From UBA4744 sp963717135 (lineage in GTDB: Bacteria; Actinomycetota; Acidimicrobiia; Spongiisociales; UBA4744): 64,000 bases of DNA. The first letter of the stretch is position 1; each line of letters begins with the position of its first letter. The position numbers and the translations under genes are program-made. This document shows, one piece after another, positions 41,854 through 51,070 of the stretch. Location of the stretch: NCBI GenBank assembly GCA_963717135.1, contig CAVQVN010000009.1:62001-126000 (forward strand). Reading direction: 5' to 3'. The notes beneath the pieces were generated by a model. That model saw nothing but the letters and a program-made list of their open reading frames with translations. It was not told the DNA's origin and did no database searches.

Positions 41854-43914
41854 CTACTGTCTTGCCACTTCTTTCAGCTCAAAGGCTTCTATGACGTCAC
41901 CATCTTTGACGTCGTTGAAGTTCTCGAGGCCGATGCCGCACTCGAATCCGGCTGCCACGCTTCGCACATCGTCCTTGAAGCGCCGCAGTGACGCAATCCG
42001 GCCTTCGTACACGACCACTCCCTGTCGAACCAACCGGGCCCGGGCGTTGCGAAGGATCTCTCCTTCGGTTACGTAGCAACCGGCCACAGAGCCGGCCCGG
42101 GGAACTTTGAAGACGGCTCGCACTTCGGCGGCACCGAGCACAGCCTCGACTTCGTCGGGGGCGAGACGCCCTACCAGCATTTGTTCGATCTCGTCGAGGA
42201 GTTCGTAGATGACCCGGTAGGTTCGGATTTCGATTCCTTTGGCTTCGCCTTCCCGCCGGGCATTGCTATCGGGACGAACGTTGAAGCCGATGATTACCGC
42301 TTCGGTCACCTCGGCGAGACTCACGTCGTTCTCGGTGATACCACCGACCGAAGTCTGGATCGTCGTGATGCGGCCTCCCTCACGGGCGATCTTGCCGATG
42401 GCATCGCGAATCGCTTCGAGTGACCCATTGGCGTCGGCTTTGATAACGAGTCTGAGTTCGGCTTCATCGGCCGAACGCATCTTCTCGAGCAATTGCGTGA
42501 GGCGTTCTGTGGCAGAGGGAACGACATGTTCCTCGGAGCGGAGCCGCGACTCGGCCTGGGCGGCCTGATTGCGGGCTTCCTTCTCACTCTCCATGACGTC
42601 GAACAGATCGCCCGCCATCGGCAGGTCGTCCCACCCCATGATCAACACCGGTGTGCTGGGGGTTGCTTCCTTCACCTGTTTGCCATTCTCGTCGAGCATG
42701 GCCCTGACCCGTCCGGCCACGCTGCCCGACACCAGGATGTCTCCGCGCCGCAAAGTCCCTCGTCTGACGATCACAGTGGCCACCGGACCGCGCCCCTTGT
42801 CGAGTTGGGACTCGATGACCACCCCCGAGGCACGAGGTTTCGGGTTGGCTTTGAATTCCTCCAGTTCGGCGACCAGGTCGATCATCTCAATCAATTGATC
42901 GATACCGGCACCGGTCGCGGCCGAGACTTCCACCGTGATCGTGTCACCGCCCAGAGATTCGGGAATCAGCCCGTGTTCGGTCAGCTGAGCCCTCACCCGG
43001 TTGGGATCCGCCATCGGCATGTCGATCTTGTTGATCGCCACAATGATGTTCACGTTGGCTGCCTTGGCATGGGAAATGGCCTCAATAGTCTGTGGCATGA
43101 TCCCGTCGTCGGCCGCCACGACCAGGATGACGATGTCGGTGACCTCGGCGCCTCTGGCTCGCATCGCCGTGAAGGCTTCATGACCGGGGGTGTCGATGAA
43201 CGAGACTTTCTTCCCGGCTCGTTCGATCTGGTAGGCACCAATATGCTGAGTGATACCTCCGGCTTCGCCCGCCACGACGTTGGTTTTGCGAATCTTGTCG
43301 AGCAAGGTGGTTTTCCCGTGATCCACGTGCCCCATGACGGTTACGACCGGAGGACGGGGGACCAGATCGGCCGGATCGTCATCAAAAACCCGTTTGGGTT
43401 TCGGACCGACGGCGATCAGTTCTTCGACGGCCGCATCTTCGACTTCAATCTGGTATCCGAACTGCTCACCAAGCAGCACCAGCGCTTCATCAGAGATGGG
43501 GGCGTTACCTGCTCCCATCTCGCCCATCAGCAACAGCGCCTTCACCACCTCCCCGACCGACCGGCCGATTGTCTCGGCGAAGGTGGCGGAGGTCGTACCG
43601 GAAACCATCGTCATCCTCCGCAACGACGGCTCACCGGCCACGGTCTCGGTCGGCTCTGCGGACTTGTCCGGGGCTTCGGTGACCGCCTCGGCCGGCTCTT
43701 CAGGTGCCGCAGTCGTCGGTTCGGCTTCGGTCGGAGCGGCCGGAGCGGCGCCGCCGGACTCCTGGAATGAGAGGGCCAGGAGCGCAGCGTCGTCCTCTTC
43801 GACTCCCGACGATGCCGTCTTGACCTCGAGGCCGAGTTCCAGCGCCCGCTCGAGAACTTCTCGTGATTCGAGTTCTAGTTCCCTAGCGATTTCGTACAAG
43901 CGCTTCTTCGCCAC
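41854..43914 (-). CDS. infB: Translation initiation factor IF-2
   Basis: A 686-residue IF-2, short for the family because its N-terminal region is a small IF2_N helix domain (KKRLYEIARELELESREVLERALELGLEVKT) plus an acidic Ala/Pro/Glu linker. The G domain is complete: VTVMGHVDHGKTTLLDKIRK (G1), DTPGHEAFTAMRARGAEV (G3), NKIDMP (G4). Domains II-IV, with GYECGIGLENFNDVKDGDVIEAFEL-like end (FECGIGLENFNDVKDGDV), follow. It positions fMet-tRNA on the 30S. Unlike many operons no ylxR gene is found between nusA and infB. Confidence 0.97.
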   Translation of the reverse strand: MAKKRLYEIARELELESREVLERALELGLEVKTASSGVEEDDAALLALSFQESGGAAPAAPTEAEPTTAAPEEPAEAVTEAPDKSAEPTETVAGEPSLRRMTMVSGTTSATFAETIGRSVGEVVKALLLMGEMGAGNAPISDEALVLLGEQFGYQIEVEDAAVEELIAVGPKPKRVFDDDPADLVPRPPVVTVMGHVDHGKTTLLDKIRKTNVVAGEAGGITQHIGAYQIERAGKKVSFIDTPGHEAFTAMRARGAEVTDIVILVVAADDGIMPQTIEAISHAKAANVNIIVAINKIDMPMADPNRVRAQLTEHGLIPESLGGDTITVEVSAATGAGIDQLIEMIDLVAELEEFKANPKPRASGVVIESQLDKGRGPVATVIVRRGTLRRGDILVSGSVAGRVRAMLDENGKQVKEATPSTPVLIMGWDDLPMAGDLFDVMESEKEARNQAAQAESRLRSEEHVVPSATERLTQLLEKMRSADEAELRLVIKADANGSLEAIRDAIGKIAREGGRITTIQTSVGGITENDVSLAEVTEAVIIGFNVRPDSNARREGEAKGIEIRTYRVIYELLDEIEQMLVGRLAPDEVEAVLGAAEVRAVFKVPRAGSVAGCYVTEGEILRNARARLVRQGVVVYEGRIASLRRFKDDVRSVAAGFECGIGLENFNDVKDGDVIEAFELKEVARQ

Positions 43915-43925
43915 TCTCCTGCCCC

Positions 43926-45209
43926 CTATGCTTGCTCCGAGCCCTCTTCGAACTCGGACTGTTCCGCGGATTCGGTGTCGGCAACTGCTTCGCCGGGTAC
44001 CTCCGTCTCCGCATCACCGTCGGGAGCTTGCATACTCTCCTCGCCGACCGGTGTCACTTCTTCTTCTACTTCCGGCGCCTTTGCGACGGCTGCTTCGGAG
44101 CTGGTGGCTGCTTGGCCGATGGCCGAGTCTTCTTCGACACTCTCAGCGTCGGTCGTTTCGTCCTGCTCCGTGACGGCAGCCTCCGGTACGGTCGTTGCCG
44201 GTCCGAAAGCAACCTCAGAGGCCTCCTCCAACTCCCCGCTCTCCTGGCTCTCCGACCTGATGTCGACGCGGTATCCACTGAGCCGAGCCGCCAGACGGGC
44301 ATTCTGACCTTCCCGCCCGATCGCCAACGACAGCTGATGGTCGTTGACGATTACCACGGCTTCTTTTTGGTCCTCATCGATACGCACTTCTTTGACTTTG
44401 GCCGGTCCGAGGGCCTCGGCGATGAATTGGGCGGTGTCCTCCCGCCATTGAACAACGTCTACCTTTTCCCCACGCAGTTCGTTGACGACCTGGCGGACTC
44501 TCGATCCCCGGGCGCCGACGCAGGCACCCTTGGGATCAACGTTGGGATCGTTCGATTGCACTGCAATCTTGGTGCGATGGCCGGGTTCCCGGGCGATTGC
44601 CTTGATCTCAATGGTGCCATCGAGTAGTTCCGGTACCTCGAGTTCCAAAAGCCTTCGGACAAAATCGGGATGACTTCGGCTCACGACGATCTGGGGTCCC
44701 TTGGTTTCGCCTCGAACCTCCAGAATCAAAGCTTTGACACGGTTGCCGCGGTCGAGGCGCTCATAGGGAATTCGCTCCGATCCCGGCATCAGAGCCTCGG
44801 CATCACCAAGGTCGAGAATGGAATACCGGTGGTCCACCTGCTGAACGATGCCGGTTATCAGGTCGCCTTCACGGCCTTCATATACGTCGAAGACTTGTTC
44901 GCGCTTCGCATCGCGAAGCCGCTGGGCGATAACCTGCTTGGCGGTTTGAGCGGCAATCCGCCCGAAATCTTCAGGCGTGTCCTCCCACTCCCGGACCACG
45001 TTGCCGTCCTCATCGAGTTCCTGGGCGTACACAACGATGTCTCCGGCGTCGGGGTCGATAACAACACGGGCTTCCTCGGCCGCCCCCGGGGCTCGTTTGT
45101 ACGCGGAAACCAGGCCATTGGCGAGGGCGTCGAGAATGGTATCGACCGGCACGCCCCGCTCACGCTCCAGCAGTTCGAGGGCTTCCATCACTTGAAAATC
45201 GAGTTTCAT
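43926..45209 (-). CDS. nusA: Transcription termination/antitermination factor NusA
   Basis: About 427 residues: NusA N-terminal domain (MKLDFQVMEALELLERERGVP...), an S1 domain (QVFDVYEGREGDLITGIVQQVDHRYSILDLGDAEALMPGSERI) and two KH domains (DPKGACVGARGSRVRQVVNELRGEKVDVVQWREDTAQFI; LAIGREGQNARLAARLSGYRVDI). The C-terminus is acidic and Ala/Glu-rich, with no AR repeats. It binds RNA polymerase and controls pausing. ATG 45209 after GGAGGG. Confidence 0.96.
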   Translation of the reverse strand: MKLDFQVMEALELLERERGVPVDTILDALANGLVSAYKRAPGAAEEARVVIDPDAGDIVVYAQELDEDGNVVREWEDTPEDFGRIAAQTAKQVIAQRLRDAKREQVFDVYEGREGDLITGIVQQVDHRYSILDLGDAEALMPGSERIPYERLDRGNRVKALILEVRGETKGPQIVVSRSHPDFVRRLLELEVPELLDGTIEIKAIAREPGHRTKIAVQSNDPNVDPKGACVGARGSRVRQVVNELRGEKVDVVQWREDTAQFIAEALGPAKVKEVRIDEDQKEAVVIVNDHQLSLAIGREGQNARLAARLSGYRVDIRSESQESGELEEASEVAFGPATTVPEAAVTEQDETTDAESVEEDSAIGQAATSSEAAVAKAPEVEEEVTPVGEESMQAPDGDAETEVPGEAVADTESAEQSEFEEGSEQA

Positions 45210-45220
45210 GGTTATCCCTC

Positions 45221-45709
45221 CTACCGAACTTTGGCGCCAGGTTTGGCTGCGGGTTCCCAACGGAAAACCGTGCGGGCCGAAGCAATGGCAGCATGAGGAA
45301 CGCGACGATCATTGCCCTCGACGGCGATGACACAGGCATCGCCATCTAACGATTCGAGCGTGCCACGGTGGACGCGCTCGCCTTCGATCTCCTGGTGCGT
45401 CTTGACCACGACTTCTCGCCCGATCGACTTGGCGAAGTGCTCGGGGCGACGGAGTTTCCGTTCCAGACCGGGCGACGTCACCTCCAGGGTGTAGGTCTTC
45501 TGGAGCCGTTGATCGTCGTCGAGGAGCCGTGACAGACCCCGCGACGTCTCCGCCAGCCGGTCGACACCTACGCCACCGTCCAAGTCGACCGTGACGCGCA
45601 GCACCGGGCCTCGCCCCTCCCCGATCATCTCCAGATCGTCGAGTTCAAGGCCTTCTGCCTGTAGGTAGCCGTCGATCAGCTCCCAGAGACCTTCCGGGAC
45701 TCGGCTCAT
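45221..45709 (-). CDS. rimP: Ribosome maturation factor RimP
   Basis: 162 residues: N-terminal GLELDDLEMIGEGRGPVLRVTVDLDGGVGVDRLAETSRGLSRLLDD, and YTLEVTSPGLERKLRRPEHFAKSIGREVVVKT, the family signature (EVSSPG-like), then the C-terminal SH3-like domain. It assists 30S assembly. First gene of the rimP-nusA-infB operon; a leader hairpin lies directly upstream (45723-45747). Confidence 0.95.
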   Translation of the reverse strand: MSRVPEGLWELIDGYLQAEGLELDDLEMIGEGRGPVLRVTVDLDGGVGVDRLAETSRGLSRLLDDDQRLQKTYTLEVTSPGLERKLRRPEHFAKSIGREVVVKTHQEIEGERVHRGTLESLDGDACVIAVEGNDRRVPHAAIASARTVFRWEPAAKPGAKVR

Positions 45710-45722
45710 CCTCGTTCCTCCA

Positions 45723-45747
45723 TAAAGAAAGTGGGCTGGGCGCCCAC
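45723..45747 (-). terminator. Attenuator-like hairpin before rimP
   Basis: On the minus strand GTGGGC-GCCCA-GCCCAC, a 6-bp stem with 5-nt loop, followed by TTTCTTT and then GGAGGAACGAGG before the rimP ATG. This is intrinsic-terminator geometry inside the leader of the nusA operon, where NusA could control read-through. The T-run is short and interrupted. Confidence 0.45.
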
Positions 45748-45833
45748 CTCATTTCGCGTAGCGTCCGTAGATTTTCCGCGACTGAACGCGCATACGCGCT
45801 CAAAACGCGCACGCGGCTCAAGCGCACCCGGTC

Positions 45834-45839
45834 AGTATA
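45834..45839 (-). promoter_or_regulatory. -10 box TATACT of the rimP-nusA operon
   Basis: TATACT on the minus strand, about 125 nt before the rimP ATG, giving a leader with the hairpin at 45723-45747. No clear -35 was found. Confidence 0.5.
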
Positions 45840-45859
45840 GCCACGCCTCGGGCGGGGCC

Positions 45860-45908
45860 GGTTTCAGGTTTCAGGTAACAGGTTTCGGGTGACAGGTTTC
45901 AGGTCACA
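45860..45908 (+). repeat. Period-7 tandem tract, seven GGTTTCA-like heptads
   Basis: Seven consecutive 7-nt units: GGTTTCA, GGTTTCA, GGTAACA, GGTTTCG, GGTGACA, GGTTTCA, GGTCACA. It lies between the rimP promoter and the proS stop codon. The unit is the same as at 22147-22179 (GGTTCCA) and, inverted, at 47491-47519. No gene or terminator is visible. Confidence 0.9.
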
Positions 45909-45953
45909 AACTCACCAAACCGACCAGGCTCGGAACTCGGAACCTGGAACCTC

Positions 45954-47399
45954 CTAATACGCTTTGGCGAACACCACTTCTTCAGCGGCCGCTTCACCAC
46001 ACTTGATGCAGCGGCCCCGATCATCGGGTTGATCGAACGGAATCACTCGGATCGTGGCTTGAGTATCGGCCTTGACTTGCAGTTCACAAACAGGCGAACC
46101 GCACCAACCGGCGTAGTGGAAACCACCCGACTCGGCCAGTGTCTCCTTCAATTCCTGATAGGAGGCCGGATGATGAGTATTCCGATCTCGAAAGTCCAGG
46201 GCTCGTTGGTAGAGGGCGTTCTGGACTTCATCCAGCAGTTTCCGGACGGTCCCGCCGATCCCTTCGAGCGGCACGCCGCTCTTTCCCTCGCGACCTGGTC
46301 GGTCGCGTCGAGCTACTACGGCTTGCTGGTCGGCCAAATCGCGTGGTCCAAGCTCAATCCGTACGGGGACCCCCTTCATCTCCCACTCGTTGAATTTGAA
46401 TCCCGGGGTTACCTCTTCGCGATCGTCGAGGACTGCCCGGATGCCCGTTTCGACCAATTCATCACGCACCCCAGCCGCCGCCTCCATGACGGCTTGACGC
46501 TCTTCTGCATCCGATCGGGCGATCGGCACGACGACCGCCTCGTGGGGAGCTATCCGCGGAGGAAGGATCAGACCCTGGTCGTCTCCATGGGCCATGACCG
46601 TCATACCGACCAGCCTGGTACTGGCCCCCCATGAGGTTTGGTACGGGTGCTGAAGCACATTCTCGCGGTCCAGAAACTGGATTTCGAAAGCTTTGGCGAA
46701 GTTCTGCCCGAGATAGTGCGAGGTACCGGCTTGCAGCGCCCGACCGTCACCCATCAATGCTTCGATTGCATAGGTGTCAACCGCACCGGCGAACTTCTCT
46801 GCCTCGCTCTTGCGACCGCGAATGACGGGGGTCGCGGCCCATTCCTCGGTCAGCCGCGCATAGATGTCGAGCATCTGGCGAGTTTCGAACCGGGCCTCAG
46901 CCTCGGTTTCGTGGGCCGTGTGACCCTCTTGCCAGAGGAACTCGGTCGTGCGAAGGAAGAGTCTCGTCCGCATCTCCCAACGCACCACATTGGCCCATTG
47001 GTTGATCAACAAAGGCAGATCGCGATAACTCTTGATCCACTTGGCGAACATGGCGTTGATGATCGTTTCTGAGGTGGGGCGAACCACCAAGGGTTCTTCT
47101 AGTTCCTTTCCACCACCGTGGGTTACGAGCGCCAATTCAGGGGAGAATCCCTCAACGTGCTCCGCTTCTCGTTGCATGAAGGAATAGGGAATCAAAAGCG
47201 GAAAATACGCATTCTGATGACCGGTGTCCTTGAACATGACGTCAAGCGCCCCTTGCAGGTTCTCCCACAGCGCATACCCGTAGGGACGGATCACCATGCT
47301 CCCGCGCACAGGCGAGTAGTCCGCCAGTTCGGCGCGCTGTACGACATCGGTGTACCAGCGGCTGTAATCCTCGCTGCGCGGTGTGACTTTCTCGGCCAC
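45954..47399 (-). CDS. proS: Prolyl-tRNA synthetase (eukaryote/archaeal-type ProRS)
   Basis: 481 residues of class II ProRS of the compact type lacking the editing insertion. SMVIRPYGYALWENLQGALD, VRPTSETIINAMFAKWIKSYRDLPLLINQWANVVRWEMRTRLFLRTTEFLWQEGHTAH (motif 2 region) and LVGMTVMAHGDDQGLILPP (motif 3) are present; a C-terminal zinc-like CIKCGEAAAEEVVF ends it. It charges tRNA-Pro. It lies between ispG and rimP. Confidence 0.96.
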   Translation of the reverse strand: MAEKVTPRSEDYSRWYTDVVQRAELADYSPVRGSMVIRPYGYALWENLQGALDVMFKDTGHQNAYFPLLIPYSFMQREAEHVEGFSPELALVTHGGGKELEEPLVVRPTSETIINAMFAKWIKSYRDLPLLINQWANVVRWEMRTRLFLRTTEFLWQEGHTAHETEAEARFETRQMLDIYARLTEEWAATPVIRGRKSEAEKFAGAVDTYAIEALMGDGRALQAGTSHYLGQNFAKAFEIQFLDRENVLQHPYQTSWGASTRLVGMTVMAHGDDQGLILPPRIAPHEAVVVPIARSDAEERQAVMEAAAGVRDELVETGIRAVLDDREEVTPGFKFNEWEMKGVPVRIELGPRDLADQQAVVARRDRPGREGKSGVPLEGIGGTVRKLLDEVQNALYQRALDFRDRNTHHPASYQELKETLAESGGFHYAGWCGSPVCELQVKADTQATIRVIPFDQPDDRGRCIKCGEAAAEEVVFAKAY

Positions 47400-47490
47400 T
47401 GAATCCCTTCCTTGAACCGGTCCGGCAGCTTAGTGGCCGTCCACGGCCGGCTGGCCCCAATTGGGGCGTGGGCCGATCCGTGCCGCAGGA

Positions 47491-47519
47491 CCTGAAACCT
47501 GGAACCTGAAACCTGAAAC
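47491..47519 (-). repeat. Period-7 tandem tract (GGTTTCA/GGTTCCA family, inverted)
   Basis: On the plus strand CCTGAAA-CCTGGAA-CCTGAAA-CCTGAAA, i.e. four GGTTYCA heptads on the minus strand. Located between proS and ispG. Same family as 45860-45908 and 22147-22179. Confidence 0.9.
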
Positions 47520-47524
47520 GGTTT

Positions 47525-48736
47525 CTACTCCCCCGCGACTTCCGCCACCGCTTGCCGTCGCTCAGCTGCCCGATTGGCGTCCCCCTGGAGAGACAGCAAC
47601 TCGTTGGCGGCTTCCTCGGCCAGTTGTGACGCCATACCATCGGCCGCCGCCAAGCGTGCTTCGACGCCTTCTTCCACCAGCTTCTGGGCCTCATCGAGGA
47701 GCGCGTCGACCATCTCGTGCTCGGCTACCACCCGAACCACCTGACCTTTGATGAACAGGTGCCCTTTCCCCTTCCCCGCGGCAATTCCGATGTCTGCTTC
47801 CCGTGCTTCTCCCGGGCCGTTTACCACACACCCCATGATGGCTACTTGGATTGGAAGATTGGCTTCTTCCAGCTTTTTCTGGGCCTCGGCGGCCACCGCG
47901 ATAACGTCGACATCGGCCCGGCCGCAAGACGGGCAGGCAATCAGGTCGAGGCCCTTTCGCTCCCGCAAGCCGAGGTACTCGAGCAATTGGCGGCCGGCTT
48001 TCGCCTCTTCAATCGGATCTGCAGTAAGAGAGAATCGGATCGTGTCGCCGATCCCCTCCAGCAAGAGGGTTGCGATCCCGGCCACCCCTTTGATCAATCC
48101 GCCTGGAAGAGGTCCGGCCTCGGTCACTCCCAGATGGAGCGGGTAGTCCACCTGCTCGGAGAGCAGGCGGTACGAGGCGACCATGGAAGGAACGTGGGAG
48201 TGCTTGACGGAGATCTTGATATCGGTGAAGTCAGCCTCTTCGAGGTAGCCGATCTCCTTGAGGGCCGAAGCAACGAGCGCCTCCGGCACCGGACCTCCGT
48301 ACTTTGCGAGGAGGTCCTTGTCGAGCGAACCGGCGTTGACCCCCACCCGGATGGGGACCCCCCGTTCCCCGGCCGCTCGCGCGACCGTCTTGATGTGCTG
48401 CTCGTCACGGATATTGCCCGGATTGAGACGCAAGCCCTGGACTCCGGCTTCCAGCGCGGCCAGGGCCAGCCGGTACTGAAAATGGATGTCGGCGATGATC
48501 GGTACGGGTGACCGCGGGACGATCTCGGCCAAACCCTGGGCAGCTTCGACGTCATTGCAGGTGATGCGAACGATATCGGCTCCCGCTCCAAACAACGCGT
48601 AAACCTGGCTGAGGGTGGCATCGACATCGGAGGTCTTGGTGGTGGTCATCGACTGAACACTGACCGGGGCGTCGCCTCCCACGGCGACTTTGCCCACGTG
48701 GATTTGTCGGGTCGACTTGCGAAGCACGGCGGACAT
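47525..48736 (-). CDS. ispG: 4-hydroxy-3-methylbut-2-enyl diphosphate synthase (flavodoxin-type)
   Basis: About 403 residues of the GcpE/IspG enzyme, which makes HMBPP from MEcPP with a [4Fe-4S] cluster. QSMTTTKTSDVDATLSQVYALFGAGADIVRITCNDVEAA at the N-terminus and the C-terminal iron-sulfur motif CPSCGRADVDVIAVAAEAQ followed by MGCVVNGPGEAREADIGIAAG identify it. ATG 48736 follows AGGCGAAAG. It is downstream of rseP and dxr, the usual isoprenoid grouping. Confidence 0.96.
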   Translation of the reverse strand: MSAVLRKSTRQIHVGKVAVGGDAPVSVQSMTTTKTSDVDATLSQVYALFGAGADIVRITCNDVEAAQGLAEIVPRSPVPIIADIHFQYRLALAALEAGVQGLRLNPGNIRDEQHIKTVARAAGERGVPIRVGVNAGSLDKDLLAKYGGPVPEALVASALKEIGYLEEADFTDIKISVKHSHVPSMVASYRLLSEQVDYPLHLGVTEAGPLPGGLIKGVAGIATLLLEGIGDTIRFSLTADPIEEAKAGRQLLEYLGLRERKGLDLIACPSCGRADVDVIAVAAEAQKKLEEANLPIQVAIMGCVVNGPGEAREADIGIAAGKGKGHLFIKGQVVRVVAEHEMVDALLDEAQKLVEEGVEARLAAADGMASQLAEEAANELLSLQGDANRAAERRQAVAEVAGE

Positions 48737-48747
48737 CTTTCGCCTGG

Positions 48748-49866
48748 TCAACCGTTGAGGGAGATGGGGTTGACGATATCGAGCAGCAACGCCACCGAGA
48801 ACAGGAAGAGCACCAGGGCCATCACCGCTGCCGCTATCGGAGCCAGCTTGCGCACATCGGCCTCTCGATGGGTGATCCGTTCGTAGACGGCCACCGCGAA
48901 GTGGCCACCATCGAGGGGGTAGAGCGGGAGGCCGTTGAAGATTCCGAGCACGATGTTGACCATCGCCACCAAACTGACCATCAGTTCGAAGTCGCTCTCG
49001 GTGCCCAGACGGACGATGCCGATCGGGCTGACCGGTCGGATGTCGTTGGGTACATCCGTGTCCCCGAAAAAGGCACCGCCCAGTTGAGCCAGTGAGGACG
49101 GCTTGACCAGGTTGCCGAGAGCTTCGAAGGTGCGGCCGGTGACGTTCACGAACGCCCGACCGGCCAGTCCGGTGGCAGTGAAGAATCCCACCGATTCTCG
49201 ATCGTAGGTGGGACTGACCCCGAGATACCCCTTCACGGCGCCCGTCTCCGGATCCTCTTTGGAGGAGAGCACCGTCGAAAGACTCAGCCGTTGATCGTCG
49301 CGCTCTACGGTGATTGTGACGGCGGTATTTGGACGATCGGCCAGTGCCTTCTCGATATCGTCCCAGCCTCCCACCGCCAGGCCGTCTACGGCCACGATGG
49401 TATCACCGGGCTCGATACCGGCCACTGCGGCCGGAGAGATAGTCCCGTCGTCCAGGGTCTGGGCAACAACCGCGATCTCGGCGAGCGGCGCGTCAGGATC
49501 GTCGATCCCAAACCCGATGATGGCACCCAAGATCACGACATAGGCGATGATGAAGTGCAGAACGACCCCGGACATGATGACGACGCTCTTCTGCCAGAAC
49601 TTCTTCTCCCGGTAGCTGCGTCCGGCGTCCGCCGGGTCGATTTCTTCGAGCGGGTTCATACCGGCGATGCGGACGTACCCACCAAGCGGAAACGCCTTCA
49701 CTCCGTACTCGGTTTCTCCGCGTACCGTCGACCAAATTTTCGGACCAAAACCAAAGAAGAATTCAGTCGCCTTCATCCCGGTAGCCCGGGCCGTGAAGTA
49801 GTGACCGGCTTCGTGAATCATCACCGAGGCGACCACCGCCACCAGCATGAAGATGCCGCCTGCCAC
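48748..49866 (-). CDS. rseP: Site-2 protease RseP family (M50)
   Basis: A 372-residue intramembrane metalloprotease with zinc motif HEAGH (residues 18-22), LDGGHF near residue 318 (the second zinc region) and one PDZ domain (VAGIEPGDTIVAVDGLAVGGWDDIEKALADRP). It cleaves anti-sigma factors or signal peptides in the membrane. Between dxr and ispG. Could in principle process the ECF partner protein at 11317-12216 here, but that is speculation. Confidence 0.94.
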   Translation of the reverse strand: MAGGIFMLVAVVASVMIHEAGHYFTARATGMKATEFFFGFGPKIWSTVRGETEYGVKAFPLGGYVRIAGMNPLEEIDPADAGRSYREKKFWQKSVVIMSGVVLHFIIAYVVILGAIIGFGIDDPDAPLAEIAVVAQTLDDGTISPAAVAGIEPGDTIVAVDGLAVGGWDDIEKALADRPNTAVTITVERDDQRLSLSTVLSSKEDPETGAVKGYLGVSPTYDRESVGFFTATGLAGRAFVNVTGRTFEALGNLVKPSSLAQLGGAFFGDTDVPNDIRPVSPIGIVRLGTESDFELMVSLVAMVNIVLGIFNGLPLYPLDGGHFAVAVYERITHREADVRKLAPIAAAVMALVLFLFSVALLLDIVNPISLNG

Positions 49867-49923
49867 GCTATGTCTCCTTCACCGTCATCATCCCAAAGGT
49901 TATCGACCGGGCCGGACTAGTGG

Positions 49924-51066
49924 TCAACAAGCACCACCCAGCAGACCTCGAGCGATAGCTCGGGCCTCCCGATCGACTTCCAGAACCTCGGCCAAGGAGT
50001 TGATCTCGCCCCATCCGGTTCCGGCCAACGTCCTCTCGAGTATCAGGGGAATCCCTTGAAATCCGAGGCGCCCGTCGAGGAAGGCATGTACCGCCACTTC
50101 GTCGGCTGCGTTGAAGGTGGCGGGGGCCGATCCTCCACGTCGACCGGCCTCATAGGCCAGCCTGAGAGCCGGGAAAGCGTCGAGATCTGGGGCCCGAAAG
50201 GTCAGATCCCGACCTGCCAGGTCAAAAGGTTCCAGGGCTGCCTCCACACGGTCGGGGTGGGTGAGCGCATATTGGATGGGGACCCGCATATCCGGCTCTC
50301 CCAGGTGGGCCTTGAACGATCCGTCGACGAACTCGACGAGCGAATGCACGATGCTCTGCGGGTGGACAACAACTTCGATGTCATTGAACGGGATGTCAAA
50401 CAGATAGTGAGCCTCGATCACTTCCAGGCCCTTGTTGGCCAGCGTCGCCGAATCGATGGTGATTCGAGGACCCATCGACCAGGTGGGATGCGCCAGAGCC
50501 TGGCGGGGGGTGATGCCCTCCAGCTCATCCCTTCCCCAGCCAAAGAAAGGGCCTCCCGAGGCTGTCAGGATCAGTCTGCGGACCGCCGGCCGGGGCTCGC
50601 CGATCAGACACTGAAAAAGGGCAGAATGTTCGGAATCGACTGGAATCAGCTCGCCCCTCCCCCGGGCGAGCGCTTCCAGAACCATCGGACCGGCCGCCAC
50701 CAGGCTCTCTTTGTTGGCGAGCGCCAGGCGATTACCCGCCTCGAGAGCACTCAAGGTGGCGGATAATCCGGCGAAGCCGACCACTCCGTTCACCACCGTG
50801 CATCCCTCCAGGGCGGCCAGTTCGACCAAGGCCTCCGGACCGAACCTCGCCCGCCGCCCGAAGCTGGCGGAGAATCGCTGCTCTTCGTCCCGGGTGGGGG
50901 CGGTCACCCCGACCAGGCACTCCGGGTGTTCTGCGCCGATCTCGGCCAGGCGATTCGAGCCTCGACGGGCCGCAACTGCCATTACCGGCACACCCAGCCG
51001 CGCAGCCACTTCAAGGGCTTGAGTGCCGATGGAGCCGGTCGCTCCCAGGACGACGACGGAGGACAC
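49924..51066 (-). CDS. dxr: 1-deoxy-D-xylulose 5-phosphate reductoisomerase
   Basis: About 380 residues that convert DXP to MEP with NADPH, first committed step of the non-mevalonate pathway. VVVLGATGSIGTQALEVAARL (nucleotide fold), ANKESLVAAGPM, IPVDSEHSALFQCL, TASGGPFF and SMGPRITIDSATLANKGLEVIEAHYLFD match the family metal- and substrate-binding regions. GTG 51066 is 4 bp beyond the cdsA stop. Followed by rseP. Confidence 0.95.
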   Translation of the reverse strand: MSSVVVLGATGSIGTQALEVAARLGVPVMAVAARRGSNRLAEIGAEHPECLVGVTAPTRDEEQRFSASFGRRARFGPEALVELAALEGCTVVNGVVGFAGLSATLSALEAGNRLALANKESLVAAGPMVLEALARGRGELIPVDSEHSALFQCLIGEPRPAVRRLILTASGGPFFGWGRDELEGITPRQALAHPTWSMGPRITIDSATLANKGLEVIEAHYLFDIPFNDIEVVVHPQSIVHSLVEFVDGSFKAHLGEPDMRVPIQYALTHPDRVEAALEPFDLAGRDLTFRAPDLDAFPALRLAYEAGRRGGSAPATFNAADEVAVHAFLDGRLGFQGIPLILERTLAGTGWGEINSLAEVLEVDREARAIARGLLGGAC

Positions 51067-51070
51067 AGTC

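Noticed and set aside
42493..43770. Long plus-strand open frame opposite infB
   Set aside because: Antisense shadow of infB, whose reading frame has all IF-2 motifs.
45860..45908. Heptad array as a CRISPR array
   Set aside because: Unit length is 7 with no spacers and no cas genes in the window.
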